From the NCBI GenBank assembly GCA_001586965.3, contig LUCW03000254.1:1-27711 (forward strand): a DNA stretch of 27,711 bases. The letters run 5' to 3'. The notes beneath the pieces are model-generated. The model made no database searches and was not told where the DNA came from. It saw nothing but the letters and a program-made list of their open reading frames with translations. This DNA is from Sphaeroforma sirkka. Lineage: Eukaryota > Opisthokonta > Ichthyosporea > Ichthyophonida. Made by a program: the position numbers and the translations under genes. This document shows positions 1 through 8,960 of the stretch, one piece after another (the stretch's first letter is position 1; every line of letters starts with the position of its first letter).

Positions 1-501
1 AGTTCGTCCGGCGTTTATGCGCTGTAACCTCTGTTCGTATTTTTCAAAGAGAGACTGTTGTTGTATCATCAGCTCCGTGAGTTTCTGAGCTGACGATTGT
101 TCCCGTGCCGTTTCCTTGTTGTTGGTACGGTTCCGGTGACGCTTCCGCTTTGTTAGGTGGGAGGCGTGGTGGGTCATTACTGGGAAATAAGGCCCTGGAG
201 TATCCCGGAGACGAACGAGGGACAGCCCTTCACTGGCTACCTGTTCACCAATAAAAGTCTGACTACTGTCCGCACGCAGGTTGGGTACTTCCTTGGTCTC
301 ACCCTCGAATATGACATCCCTCGTCAGATTGTGCAGGTCCATTTTTTTGTTTGCTGTTGGTGGCTGCTTGTCGTCCGCGGAAATAATGTGTGGAGCCCCA
401 AGATGTGTCTGTTGTTGCCCTCCAGTGCCTGACCTGAGTGTGCGGAGCGGAGCGTTCCGTATGGGACTGACGACGTTTAGTTCCACGTCGGTCGATATCA
501 T
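1..501 (-). CDS. Partial open frame, possible gag N-terminus (runs off left edge)
   Basis: The minus strand is open without a stop for 167 codons, from an ATG at 501 to the window edge. I checked every complementary triplet for stops. An upstream in-frame TGA lies about eight codons before this ATG, so 501 is the first usable start. The N-terminal half is polar and unremarkable. The C-terminal half has a basic patch (KRKRHRNR) followed by a Q/E/K-rich stretch that looks like a coiled coil (residues about 135-165). No family is recognisable. A gag N-terminus is an inference from the retroelement surroundings and the basic, helical composition. It could instead be an exon of a host gene. The plus-strand frame opposite (157-432) is its shadow. 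Confidence 0.45.
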   Translation of the reverse strand, partial: MISTDVELNVVSPIRNAPLRTLRSGTGGQQQTHLGAPHIISADDKQPPTANKKMDLHNLTRDVIFEGETKEVPNLRADSSQTFIGEQVASEGLSLVRLRDTPGPYFPVMTHHASHLTKRKRHRNRTNNKETAREQSSAQKLTELMIQQQSLFEKYEQRLQRINAGRT

Positions 502-658
502 CTTCCTTGCGGCGCTCAGGATTCAAGAGTTGCTGTCTACGACTTTGGCGGGGTAGGACATGGTTGGTGAGTTGTTTGTCAATGGAGAACTAGAAATGTG
601 TGCGAATGAACTGATAGAGTACTGAATATAATATCCATTTATTACATTTTCTATTAAA

Positions 659-1334
659 TTTCATCCTTCAAACACATAACGTCTCGACATCGATCTCCGA
701 GGTGAACTCGTGGGTTATAAGACTCGTGACTGTTTCTGAGCCTCAGGAGACACTCTGTGCAGGTTTTATATAGTGTGGATAGTCTCTACTACTCTAACAC
801 TACCAGCTGTCTTACTCTTCATCCCACAATAACATATGGTTGAGTGCCTCATTGAGTCAGGAACCATCTTCTTGTTCTACTCCTCGCCAGCTCTTGCTCC
901 AGCCTAATGACGGGCCCTATTCGCAGGACCCTCTGGGAACTTCCCTCATCGCTCCTCTTTACTCTTCTTACCCGTGATGAAATTGTCATGTGCTATTGCG
1001 GTTGTTGGAATATGCTTCTATGATCTAAGAACGATTAATATTCGTTATTGCACTCCTAAACTAAGCTGCCGTCAACCACACCTTCTGTGCATACTGTTGA
1101 TCCTCTCCGTTGACCTGATTTATCTGAAGTTCTTCTGCACATCGCATATATTTGTATATATATATACCTTGTATTTATTATTATCGTTCGAATGTTACTA
1201 ATTTTACCCTTAAAATATCGATCTATATATATACTCACAGGTGCTCCGTTTTGTGGTCACACACTTATGCGATCTATATATCCTATATATTTATTCTTTT
1301 CTTTATAATATTTTGTAAAATAATCTAGTATGCC
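659..1334. repeat. Dispersed repeat R, copy 1 (R1)
   Basis: This segment matches 9420-10048 in the same orientation, from ttcatccttcaaacacataa to taatctagtatgcc. I estimate 85-90% identity, with many small indels. R1 carries extra AT-rich insertions (tatata stretches at about 1150-1290) that R2 lacks. Neither strand shows conserved coding: the weak frame at 974-1201 is not preserved against 9645-9878. It could be part of an LTR or the untranslated region of an element whose gag is the minus-strand frame at 1-501. No TG...CA ends or target duplication were found. Confidence 0.8.
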
Positions 1335-2065
1335 AATCTCTGACAAATTTTGGAGGATTAGTAATAATGCAATTCCTTACTAACTTTTGTATTTCTAATG
1401 ATCTATTGGTCAAAAAGTTTCTTAAATTTCCCAACAACCATTCATTCTGTTTTGATTTCATTTTTAAATAACAGTCGGTCCGAAAATCCAAGTATCTTGC
1501 TTAAATTTGATGCGTATTTTCAGGCCGTCATTACAATCAAGGCCTCTCTGACTAATTAAACATAGGACTGAATGAACAATGTTTGTGACTGGTCTTAGTC
1601 ATTATCCACACAACAATTTTCTTGATGCAGTATCGCAGTTAGGGGTATGAGAGAACGTATTTGGCGTATGGAAGGTCGATATGGCAATTTTCACTAGGTA
1701 GCTACAGCGACGACACAAAGGCTGATAGGAGTGTCATCAAGAAAAGCAGGTAGACTGTAGAATCCATTCACGTCAGGCGACGTAGAACTTACGTGTGAAT
1801 TAAGCGCGTGAGACAGGTAGCTGAATCAGAAAGGAGCTTCAACAGTTTGGGAGAAACTGAGACAGAAAAAATGCGATTTCAACCTGTATTTTCAGCAAAT
1901 ATCAACTAGTGGAGCAAGTATGGTAATCATAACAATTGGCTAGAATGAAAGACTGGCTTATTGCTTAGAAGATCGATTTTTCGAAAATATCTCGAGTCGA
2001 ATGTTCACATCTTGTATGCGCGAACTTCTTGGATGGTCACGGTAGCATAACTGGAAAAAAATATA

Positions 2066-2135
2066 TCACGGGGGGGTATCGAACCCACGACCAACACACA
2101 ATCTAGAAGACATATTTACCGATGTTACAAGACAG
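2066..2135 (-). repeat. tRNA-derived SINE-like fragment (B box)
   Basis: On the minus strand, positions 2085-2075 read GGTTCGATACC, a perfect match to the Pol III B-box consensus GGTTCGANNCC. It is followed by CCCCCGTG and preceded by GGTCGTG, as in the T-arm of a tRNA. The upstream part that should hold the anticodon and D arms does not fold into a convincing tRNA and I see no clear A box. This is best read as the 3' part of a degenerate tRNA or tRNA-derived SINE rather than a working tRNA gene. Confidence 0.45.
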
Positions 2136-2148
2136 AATACATTTTCGT

Positions 2149-2178
2149 ATATATATATACATATATATATATATATAC
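2149..2178. repeat. (TA)n microsatellite
   Basis: About 30 bp of alternating TA, interrupted once by a C, next to the SINE-like fragment. Confidence 0.95.
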
Positions 2179-2813
2179 TTAAATTTCCATTCTAGAGAGA
2201 AAGGAAGTCAACGTAAGTGAATCAAAGCCGTAGGACCAACATAGCCTGGTAAATGGCAGCGATTGTTGGTGAAAACTAAGGAGAACGTTATCACCGACGT
2301 ATAATTGAATCGTCAAGATGCAGCGGACTCTGCAAAAGTACAGAAGAAATAGTACATGCAAAAGTAGACAGCACTTATCAGGCATCTGCAAGTACACTCA
2401 AGTTGGTTTGAAATAAGGAATTTGTTTTGGTTTTCCAACTTCATAACCGATGTAACTACCTTGGGCTTCAAGGTTATTCTTGGGAACCTTGACCTGAACT
2501 TCCTGGCTGCAGGCCTCGGATTTGATTGATGTTGGAGTACAGTGGTCCGAAGGTTGGATTAAAAGGAGCATTCAGAACGCTAGAACACGACAGGCGGTTG
2601 ATCATTGAACACGCTTCGAGTCTATCAGCAACTCTTAATTACTCCTATAGACAGAGCAAAGGAGAGCAAAACGAGTACTCATTAACAAAACCAACCCAAA
2701 CAAAATGATTAGCAATCATTAAGGAGCAAGGTGTATTCGAGCGCAACGAGTTTTCGGGGACCCGCAAGCAGACCTTGTAGACATCAACATGATTCAATGA
2801 TAATTAGCTATTT

Positions 2814-2825
2814 TGGTATCACGAG
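2814..2825 (+). promoter_or_regulatory. Candidate primer-binding site of E1
   Basis: TGGTATCACGAG shares its first eight bases with the initiator-methionine tRNA primer site common in LTR elements (TGGTATCAGAGC), and the rest aligns with one inserted base. It lies 144 bp before the gag ATG, a sensible distance. The bases before it do not end in CA, so the 5' LTR boundary is not confirmed. Confidence 0.35.
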
Positions 2826-2957
2826 AGGAGAACGGCGGAAGAAAGTGTGTAACACAAATGGCTGAAGTCAACTATTATATAATAGCCGACACTCCTTCAA
2901 TCTGGACCAACTATTCATCAACAACACAAAGCCATACATCGAAGTCTTAACATCAAG

Positions 2958-3725
2958 ATGCCTATGCGTCCAACACCCCGTAGCCCTCGACGCACTCGTC
3001 GCGACGGCAAAGCAACCCAGAGATCTTTGTCAGATTTCGAGCAGACCCACCAAGGAGGCACAGCTTCTTCGCGCCAGACAGTAGCATCGCGTCGAAGAGA
3101 TGAACAACCGCGATATGAACAGACAGACCAAGACGTGGGCCAGGCAGCAAGTAGGCGACATCAGTTGGGGCACGGGTCTCGCTTATCGGCAAGAGGGAGA
3201 GCAGATCCAGAAGACAGTGAGGTGCAATTTGTGATTAGGCATACTAGTCGTTCAAAGTCTGCTGAACCAGCAGCTGAGCGACACAGGGTAGCCAATGTCC
3301 GAGGTACTTCGGGCATTCATTCAGCAGGTGATAGACCGTATTCATGGCAACCTTTTCACCGAGCACCTGAACGAGATTTCACTCGAAAGCGAACTCGATC
3401 GGGGAGTTTTACCAGTGCAAGTCAGGATTCCCTCGCAGGCAACGGGGATGAGCGACAAGTCCAACGGCATAGAAATATGTCAGGGTGGGCCACGGGCACT
3501 CGTCAGCAAAACTCTGACGAAATCAGGGGCCGACAGCTAGAGCAATATTTGAGCGACCCACATGGGGATTATCGTAGGGAAGCCGAACGAAAACAACTAC
3601 GTAGACGATGGGAACTCAGCCGACAGCACCGAGACTTCGCGCGATCGATACAGGATATGCGCAAGGCTAGTTACGTTGACGACGGTAAGCGCAAGTATAG
3701 TGACGTCGACGACGGTAAGCGCTAA
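2958..3725 (+). CDS. gag: E1 gag, N-terminal basic region
   Basis: 255 codons from an ATG preceded by AAG, 144 bp after the candidate primer site. The product is strongly basic and disordered-looking, rich in R, Q, S and H along its whole length, with repeated RR and RS pairs. It has no knuckle or catalytic motif. It ends in a short tandem repeat (YVDDGKRK-like) where an indel brings in a TAA. Coding continues in another frame from about 3729 into the next segment. The position at the head of the element and the basic composition support a structural gag protein. No named family can be assigned from sequence alone. Confidence 0.65.
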   Translation: MPMRPTPRSPRRTRRDGKATQRSLSDFEQTHQGGTASSRQTVASRRRDEQPRYEQTDQDVGQAASRRHQLGHGSRLSARGRADPEDSEVQFVIRHTSRSKSAEPAAERHRVANVRGTSGIHSAGDRPYSWQPFHRAPERDFTRKRTRSGSFTSASQDSLAGNGDERQVQRHRNMSGWATGTRQQNSDEIRGRQLEQYLSDPHGDYRREAERKQLRRRWELSRQHRDFARSIQDMRKASYVDDGKRKYSDVDDGKR

Positions 3726-3755
3726 AGTCTAGTGATGTCGACGACGGTAATGTTC
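3668..3755 (+). repeat. Short tandem repeat in E1 gag, about 30 bp x 3
   Basis: Three copies of a unit containing gacgacggtaa (ending at about 3689, 3719 and 3752) encode repeated DDGK/DDGN blocks. The second-to-third copy spacing differs by about 2 bp, which creates the frame change and the TAA that ends the first gag frame. Confidence 0.7.
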
Positions 3756-4336
3756 ATGGCAGCAGAAAACGACCGCACAAAGACGAACAGGCGAGAGAGC
3801 CGATCATGACACCAGCGCAGTGGAACGAGCATCGCCGAGCCATGTGTCAACGCCTCGAAGGGAAGATATCCTTCTTTGTGGATGAACTTTGTCGAGCACA
3901 GGGAAACTACGATGTCCCAAGATGTACATTACTAACGTCCACGATCGATACGTTGAAAGGAGCGTTGAATACTCAATTGGAAGCTATCAGGAAGAACAGA
4001 GCTCCGGAGCCACGGACATGGCCTGATTGGCCTTTAGACCGTTATCAATTAAGCAGCACAGCCGATAGAGACACACGAGGGGCGCTAGAAGAGGCACTGA
4101 AGAACGCCCATGTCTCAGGACTAGATGAGTCGTGGATGGTACGTTGGTTCTATAAGGTACTCATACATTTTAAGGCAGCAAAGGCCACAATTGACTATCT
4201 CCGTGACAACCATAATGAGCTGAGGGTATATCCGGCGGAACAGGTCATAGACCAAATCTGTCAACATGAGAGCAAGGCCACCGTAGACCCTACCTTTAAG
4301 AAGTTGGCGAAGGGTAATCCCGCACCAAGGGTGTAG
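3729..4336 (+). pseudogene. gag: E1 gag, central segment
   Basis: The frame is open from about 3729, with the first in-frame ATG at 3806, to a TAG at 4334. It reads as a soluble helical protein with W-containing segments around MTPAQWNEHRR and ESWMVRWFYK. This is consistent with the capsid part of gag, though no family motif is diagnostic. Before 3806 it includes a basic run (GSRKRPHKDEQ). A frameshift near 4325 moves coding into the next frame, so the TAG at its end is probably not a natural stop. Confidence 0.55.
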
Positions 4337-5037
4337 AGTCAGCCAGGGAACATTTGAACAAGATTGTGGAAGTTCACAAGAGAGCCTGGGAGCGAGCAGA
4401 TAAGGGCAAGGACTTTCCTAAGCGGTTGCTTAATCACTGCCTCATACAGGCCCTCGAGGACCTGACAGGTAATATGACGTATGAACGCACGCTACAACAC
4501 CACATAGGTTGGGACCACCTGGAGACTGGAAGACCTTCTCCGCATTTTAAATCCAGACATACAAGAAACCGATGCCATCCTCAGACAACGGGTACGGACA
4601 CAGATGAATGTGGGGGGGATAGGCGTAGACAGTTTCCAGCCCAACAACGAGATCGTAATTTGAATACGAATACAGGAGGAGGCAGCACACAACGCACAAG
4701 CACGTCTACGACCACCACGTGTTACGCGTGCAGAGCGGGTGCCCCACCCAGTTTCAGGCATATATCATCCTGCAAGCACTACCAGTCGAACAAAAGGGTT
4801 GGATTCACATCCAGCTCGGGCCGAGGATTTAAGCAAGGCGTATCCTTCGATAAGAGTTTGCCCGCGGTCAACACCATTACGGCTCTAACAGACTCGGACG
4901 ACCAGCAAACGGAGCAGGAGGAGACCACGCCTACAGACACACACATTGCTTCCATACTGGCACACCCAGACGAAATCGAACAGGGTGAGTTAGAAGAGGA
5001 TGCAACGTGGGAAACCATAGGCAGCGATCAGGAATAG
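4327..5037 (+). pseudogene. gag: E1 gag C-terminus with zinc knuckle and acidic linker
   Basis: Continuation of gag in the frame listed from a TTG at 4354. From that TTG, residues 123-140 form a zinc knuckle C-X2-C-X9-H-X3-C (C123, C126, H136, C140). The same unusual spacing occurs in E3. Downstream is an acidic stretch (residues about 178-227, many D/E/T/Q) ending in TAG. Parts of residues 60-100 read better in a neighbouring frame, so another pair of indels is likely. The TAG at 5035 lies in the same frame as the protease that follows. In E3 the matching gag-protease region is fused without a stop, so this TAG is probably a nonsense change. Confidence 0.65.
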
Positions 5038-5440
5038 GACGTAAGGGTGTCGGATGTAGATGCAACTTTAGTTTTCCCGTCTAGCACACCTGTGATACTA
5101 TCGATCAAAGATCCATTACTTTCAATGGACAATCGAGTATTCATATCCATCCTGATTAACGGTAAGACATGCAGGGCGTTAGTAGATTCTGGGGCAAACA
5201 GAAGTTGCATTGATTCGACATCCGCACACGATTGGGGATTGCAAATTAAGTCGGCTCCGGAGGGATCCTATATATACCTAGCTGATCGTAGTCTTCGTAC
5301 ACGGCGAATAGGCTCAACCGTACAAACTCCAGTACGATATGGTCTAGAGCTCACAGAACAGTCTTTCGAGCTAATGAATCTACCACCGGCTATCGACGCG
5401 ATCGTAGGCCAGGATCTTATGCCTGGCTTAGGGGCTATAC
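5038..5440 (+). CDS. pro: E1 aspartic protease
   Basis: Retropepsin domain in the same frame as the gag segment before it, after one TAG. Counting from the GTG at 5047, the active-site motif ALVDSGANRS is at residues 44-53, with catalytic D47. The flap-side strand YIYLADRSLRTRR follows. The second conserved motif, the hydrophobic IVG before QDLMPG, lies near residue 131. The arrangement matches E3's protease (LIDTGANR, YIYLADKAFRTPR, VILGVDFMG). It acts as a homodimer to cut the polyprotein. Near 5440 the frame shifts by +1 into RT. The listed frame continues to 5586, but that tail is out-of-frame sequence. Confidence 0.85.
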
Positions 5441-6904
5441 GTGGGAGGCCTTCAATCGCCATTCTCACCCATAGATCCAACGGAGCTAGACAAACTATTG
5501 GAACCAATACCGTTGAGACGACCACCAGATTTGACCGAGGAAACCGGTGTTCGCCTGGAACTAGACAAGGAACTGAGGGACAATGACGGTATTCGAGAAA
5601 AGGACAGGTGCAGACTGGAAGGAGGCGAAGTTAGATTGCCAGTGACACCAGATCAAGCTGCAAGGATGCGGAAGGCAGTAAGGAACTTTGTAGCAGACAA
5701 ATGGATACCATGGGTAGATAGACAGGTGCAGAAGTGGATTCAAGATTTGGTCATAGTTCAAAGGGATACAGCCACTTCCGTCAACTTACCCTTGCTCGCC
5801 GTGCCAGAGTATACTCAATCTGGAGAACTAAAGAAAGTGCGAGTGTGTTTGGACCTCAGAGCGGTGAATGCATTAATACCGGCGGATCAGTTCATTATTC
5901 CCCGTATCAACGACATCATTGGTAACATCAAAGGGAAGAGATATTACACGACATTGGATCTAACCGCAGCGTACCATCGACTCCCAATTCACCCTGATTC
6001 TCAGTATCTATTCAGTTTCACACATGGCAAAAGCCAGTATTCCTTTACATCAGCGCCATTTGGACTACACACACTGACGCAGCAGTTTCAGCGTACACTG
6101 AGTGTGATATTGCAAGGACTTCCGGCACACCACTACCTGGACGACATCGTAATAGCAACAGATGACTACGAGGAACACGTACGAGTAGTGAAAGAGGTCA
6201 TTCGGCGGCTGACGTACCACAGTTTCAAGCTAAACCCTTCAAAATGTCATTTTGCAGTCAAAGAAGTCATGATCCTAGGGAAGCGAGTATCGAAGGCCGG
6301 AATTGATATTTGCCATGAAAAGCAGGCCAAGCTCATTGACTGGCCAACCCCGAAGAAGTACAAAGACATTGCATCGGCCTTGGGATTAGCCAACTTTCTT
6401 CACGAGCACCTACCAAACTTTGCAGAGGTAGTTGCCCCACTCCGGGAATTCGTAAGACTGAGGTCTAAGGAAATCATTGGAGACAGGTGGGAACAGAGAC
6501 ACCAGCAAGCTTGGGATGCCATGAAGCAAGCCATAGTTGAGGCAGTAGTGTTGAAATTTCCCGTCGACGAAGTACCTTTACAACTCGAAACGGATGCAAG
6601 CGACTACGGTATTGGAGGTGCATTGTTCCAGACCATAGAAGGGAAGAAGCAATACCTAATGTTCTTCAGCAAGACCCTCAACGCAGCACAGCGCAATTAC
6701 GCAACACCCATGAAGGAATTATTGGCCTTGGTATATGGTCTCACACACTTCCGGGATCATCTCGAAGGTCAACGCTTTTCAGTGTTGACTGATCACAAGG
6801 CTTTGGTGTATATGAACACACAGCTAAAGCTGAATCCGATGCTACAACGATGGCATCACATCATAGCGCCTTTCAATTTTACTATCTCGCACATCCGGGT
6901 ATAA
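5441..6904 (+). CDS. pol: E1 reverse transcriptase and RNase H
   Basis: 487 codons opening at a GTG, an internal polyprotein position rather than a true start. RT motifs: VCLDLRAVNALIP (136-147), TTLDLTAAYH with catalytic D173, SFTSAPFGL (201-209), and the YLDD box at 232-235. RNase H follows: LETDASDYG with D385, MKELLA with E426, and LTDHKAL with D451. The ISHI segment at the end normally leads to a final LPD motif. That motif (NVLPDAWSR) is present just downstream in another frame after a one-base shift near 6896. RT and RNase H of this Ty3/gypsy type copy the element RNA to DNA in cytoplasmic particles. All catalytic residues in the frame are intact. Confidence 0.93.
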   Translation: MGGLQSPFSPIDPTELDKLLEPIPLRRPPDLTEETGVRLELDKELRDNDGIREKDRCRLEGGEVRLPVTPDQAARMRKAVRNFVADKWIPWVDRQVQKWIQDLVIVQRDTATSVNLPLLAVPEYTQSGELKKVRVCLDLRAVNALIPADQFIIPRINDIIGNIKGKRYYTTLDLTAAYHRLPIHPDSQYLFSFTHGKSQYSFTSAPFGLHTLTQQFQRTLSVILQGLPAHHYLDDIVIATDDYEEHVRVVKEVIRRLTYHSFKLNPSKCHFAVKEVMILGKRVSKAGIDICHEKQAKLIDWPTPKKYKDIASALGLANFLHEHLPNFAEVVAPLREFVRLRSKEIIGDRWEQRHQQAWDAMKQAIVEAVVLKFPVDEVPLQLETDASDYGIGGALFQTIEGKKQYLMFFSKTLNAAQRNYATPMKELLALVYGLTHFRDHLEGQRFSVLTDHKALVYMNTQLKLNPMLQRWHHIIAPFNFTISHIRV

Positions 6905-7382
6905 AGAACGTGTTACCAGACGCGTGGTCTAGGCTTCATGAGGGAACTGTTGAGACTGAGGACCCGGAGGTACTATATGCAGAATGTTGGCAACTTTTTT
7001 CCAGACTACTTTGAGCAAGCGCAACAACGTTATGGGTGAGAATAATGTCGATGTCTTTGCTTCGCATCAGGACCATCATTTGCCACGCTACTACACCGAC
7101 GATGACAGGGGTGGAGCGTTTGCACATTGTTGGAAGGATATAGACGGATGGATGAACCCACCATGGAGATTAATTCATAGAATGTTGCGCAAGATACGAT
7201 CAGAGAGGGCCACAGCTACGGTGTGTCTACCGTGGGCGCCCCACGAGCCTTGGTTCCAGTTATTCAAGTCGCTTCTACAAAGAGACCCAGTATTAGTTCA
7301 AGGACAGCCCACTCCTTCCTCAAATACGGAAAGTATGCGAGTGGCAAGGCACCATGGGGTCACACAGTCATTGCCAGAGTAG
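6898..7382 (+). pseudogene. E1 Dam-methyltransferase-like domain
   Basis: Lies between RNase H and integrase. From the listed start at 6984, residues 23-27 read DVFAS, followed by LPRYYTDDDRGGAF, W50, and WMNPPW at 56-61, then a hydrophobic strand (ATATVCLPWAP). This order (DvcAs...RYyT..D...W...NPPy) matches phage-type Dam N6-adenine methyltransferases. The NPPW tetrapeptide corresponds to the catalytic motif IV. E2 has the same domain. Dam-like domains are known from DIRS-type retroelements. Activity is not shown: NPPW differs from the usual NPPY, and frameshifts near 6995-7015 and 7305 break the domain. The 6898-6980 part encodes the end of RNase H and a linker. Confidence 0.65.
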
Positions 7383-7735
7383 GCCCACGCAATGGTTACA
7401 GCCTTCCAGCGACGTTTTCAGCACGATTGGGATATGCAGAACCGTCCTCAGTATCGAAAGTCACCCCATTAGATACGTCTCGGCTAGTATCGATCGCTAT
7501 CTCGGAAGTAGCCATGACGGATTCTCCAGATGAGGAAGAGATAAGCCGTCGCACACAGCTCACCTTGTGTCAGCATGAGATTGGGCATCATAGAGCAGAA
7601 GATACAGTTGCTCAACTACAGCAGAACGGACATTTGTGGCCTAACGCTCTGGAACTTGCACAAACAGTTAGGAGAAACTGTCGCACATGTCTAGGACAGA
7701 GGGTGTTACGAAAGGATTTCACACCCGATGATTAA
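7305..7735 (+). pseudogene. pol: E1 linker and integrase zinc-binding domain
   Basis: The real coding in this frame starts near 7305, where it picks up the C-terminal strand of the Dam-like domain (APWGHTVIARVG, matching TPWKHTIVCRIG in E2). The upstream part of the frame, from 7223, is shadow. Residues near the end form the integrase HHCC finger: H-E-I-G-H, then NGHLWPN, and C-R-T-C. A TAA at 7733 overlaps the next frame, which begins at 7728. The finger stabilises the integrase multimer on viral DNA ends. Confidence 0.75.
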
Positions 7736-8290
7736 TATAACGGCAAAGTATCCGTGGGATCATATTCAAGTCGACATGATTCCAATGCCACTAGTTTCAG
7801 CAGCAGGAAATCGATATATATTGCACGTCTTGGATATAGCAACGGGGTACTCGATATTGAGAGCAACGGCCACAAAGTCAGCAGAAGTGGTGACATCTAA
7901 ACTTATGGAGGTGTTTGGGGAACATGGTTTCCCAGGAAAATTCAATCAGACGAGGGAGGCGAGTTTTCGAACAAGATTGTTAAATTAATAACTCAAGAAG
8001 TTGGAGTGATGCATGCAAAGTCGCCACCATATCGTCCTCAGGTTCTGGGAGCAGCGGAGAGAAGACACAGAGACATCCACGAAGGAGTTCGCAAGCTATG
8101 TGAATCTTTGCCTACGGCATGGGATGTCCGACTACCACTTATTATGCTGTGCCAGAACCTCCGAATATCTCGGCGACACAAGACAGCACCATTCAGTGCT
8201 TACTTCGGTCGCCGTCATGTTCCGTTTGCTGACTTCACGGATGACCTTCCGGGAATCAGCCGGTCACCAATGAGGCTTGGGCACACCGGC
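7728..8290 (+). pseudogene. pol: E1 integrase catalytic core (frameshifted)
   Basis: rve-type DDE core spread over two frames. The first catalytic aspartate is in WDHIQVDMIP, followed by LDIATGYS. Near 7938 a missing base in an A or G run moves the frame. The second aspartate is in IQSDEGGEF and the glutamate in LGAAERRHRD, both in the frame that includes 8006-8240. A further one-base shift at about 8260 (a short C run) carries coding into the C-terminal frame. All three catalytic residues can be located, so the enzyme is recognisable but broken as read. Confidence 0.8.
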
Positions 8291-8823
8291 TGGATCGTTT
8301 GCACGACACTATCTTGCCGACGCTTTACAAGGTCACGCAGAAATACGCAGACACACTATCCAGGCAGTTTGACCGCCTCCATGCTTACGATTTTATCGCC
8401 TTTCAACCAGGGGATGTGGTAATGGTACGGTCCGAAGGTCGCACAACCAAAGCAATGCGACCAATGTTTGGACCATACGTTGTCAAAGCCAGACAGGGAC
8501 AAGGATATGAACTGACACACAAGGATGGTTCACTTCCAGATACTTTCAAAGGTAAACCAGTTAGAGTGGAACTTTTGCGACTAGTCCATAGAGCCACCGA
8601 AAAGCCTTTAGAAGATCATATGTGGCAGGATAGTTCCTCGTTCCGTTACATCATTCGACATAGACAGAATGATTCCACAGGGAATACAGAATACTTGGTT
8701 CGCTGGCGGGATGGTGATCCAACTTGGGAGTCAGCCGAAGCTTTTGACGATCCGAATGACATCGCGGCATACCACAAAGCCGAGCAAACTCGGCAGAAGA
8801 AGAAAGCGGCACAACAACAATAA
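8260..8823 (+). CDS. pol: E1 integrase C-terminus with chromodomain
   Basis: Counting from the ATG at 8299, the GPY/F-type module is FQPGDVVMV (35-43) followed by MFGPYVVKA (56-64). A chromodomain follows at about residues 113-160: FRYIIRHR, then YLVRWRDGD (132-140), W143 and ES. This is the three-strand-plus-helix pattern of chromovirus integrases, which bind modified histone tails and steer insertion into chromatin. The protein ends in a basic K/Q tail and a TAA at 8821, the natural end of pol. Coding starts upstream of the ATG, around 8260. Confidence 0.85.
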   Translation, partial: PVTNEAWAHRLDRLHDTILPTLYKVTQKYADTLSRQFDRLHAYDFIAFQPGDVVMVRSEGRTTKAMRPMFGPYVVKARQGQGYELTHKDGSLPDTFKGKPVRVELLRLVHRATEKPLEDHMWQDSSSFRYIIRHRQNDSTGNTEYLVRWRDGDPTWESAEAFDDPNDIAAYHKAEQTRQKKKAAQQQ

Positions 8824-8960
8824 TTCCAACGTTACGTTGATGAATACTAGATGTCTATCATCTACTTCCGGATCGGAGTTTTGTCTCTCCTCGTGAGATT
8901 TCACCACGGTATAGAGGCGAAAGACGATTCCACAACTCGAGCTTATAGGCGAGTATAACT
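8824..8960 (+). other. E1 3' untranslated segment
   Basis: Noncoding sequence between the pol stop and the polypurine repeats. No motif recognised. Confidence 0.4.

Larger units (their letters stand above)
1335..2813. other. Gene-free AT-rich stretch upstream of E1
   Basis: About 1.5 kb without a credible gene. It contains a SINE-like B box (2075-2085), a (TA)n microsatellite (2149-2178) and, towards its right end, presumably the decayed 5' LTR or leader of E1. I could not find a copy of E1's putative 3' LTR start here, so the 5' LTR limits are unknown. The short frames (for example minus 2179-2397) have no recognisable domain. Confidence 0.5.

Noticed and set aside
974-1201. Open frame in R1 (and the counterpart at 9645-9878)
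   Set aside because: R1 and R2 differ by frame-breaking indels in this region, so no protein is conserved.
2075-2135. Functional tRNA gene on the minus strand
   Set aside because: Only the T-arm is convincing. The anticodon and D arms do not fold and no acceptor stem closes.
5425-5445. Ty1-type +1 frameshift heptamer (CTTAGG) between E1 protease and RT
   Set aside because: CTTAGG is present, but CTT is not in the zero frame (the codons read GGC TTA GGG), so the Ty1 mechanism would not apply.
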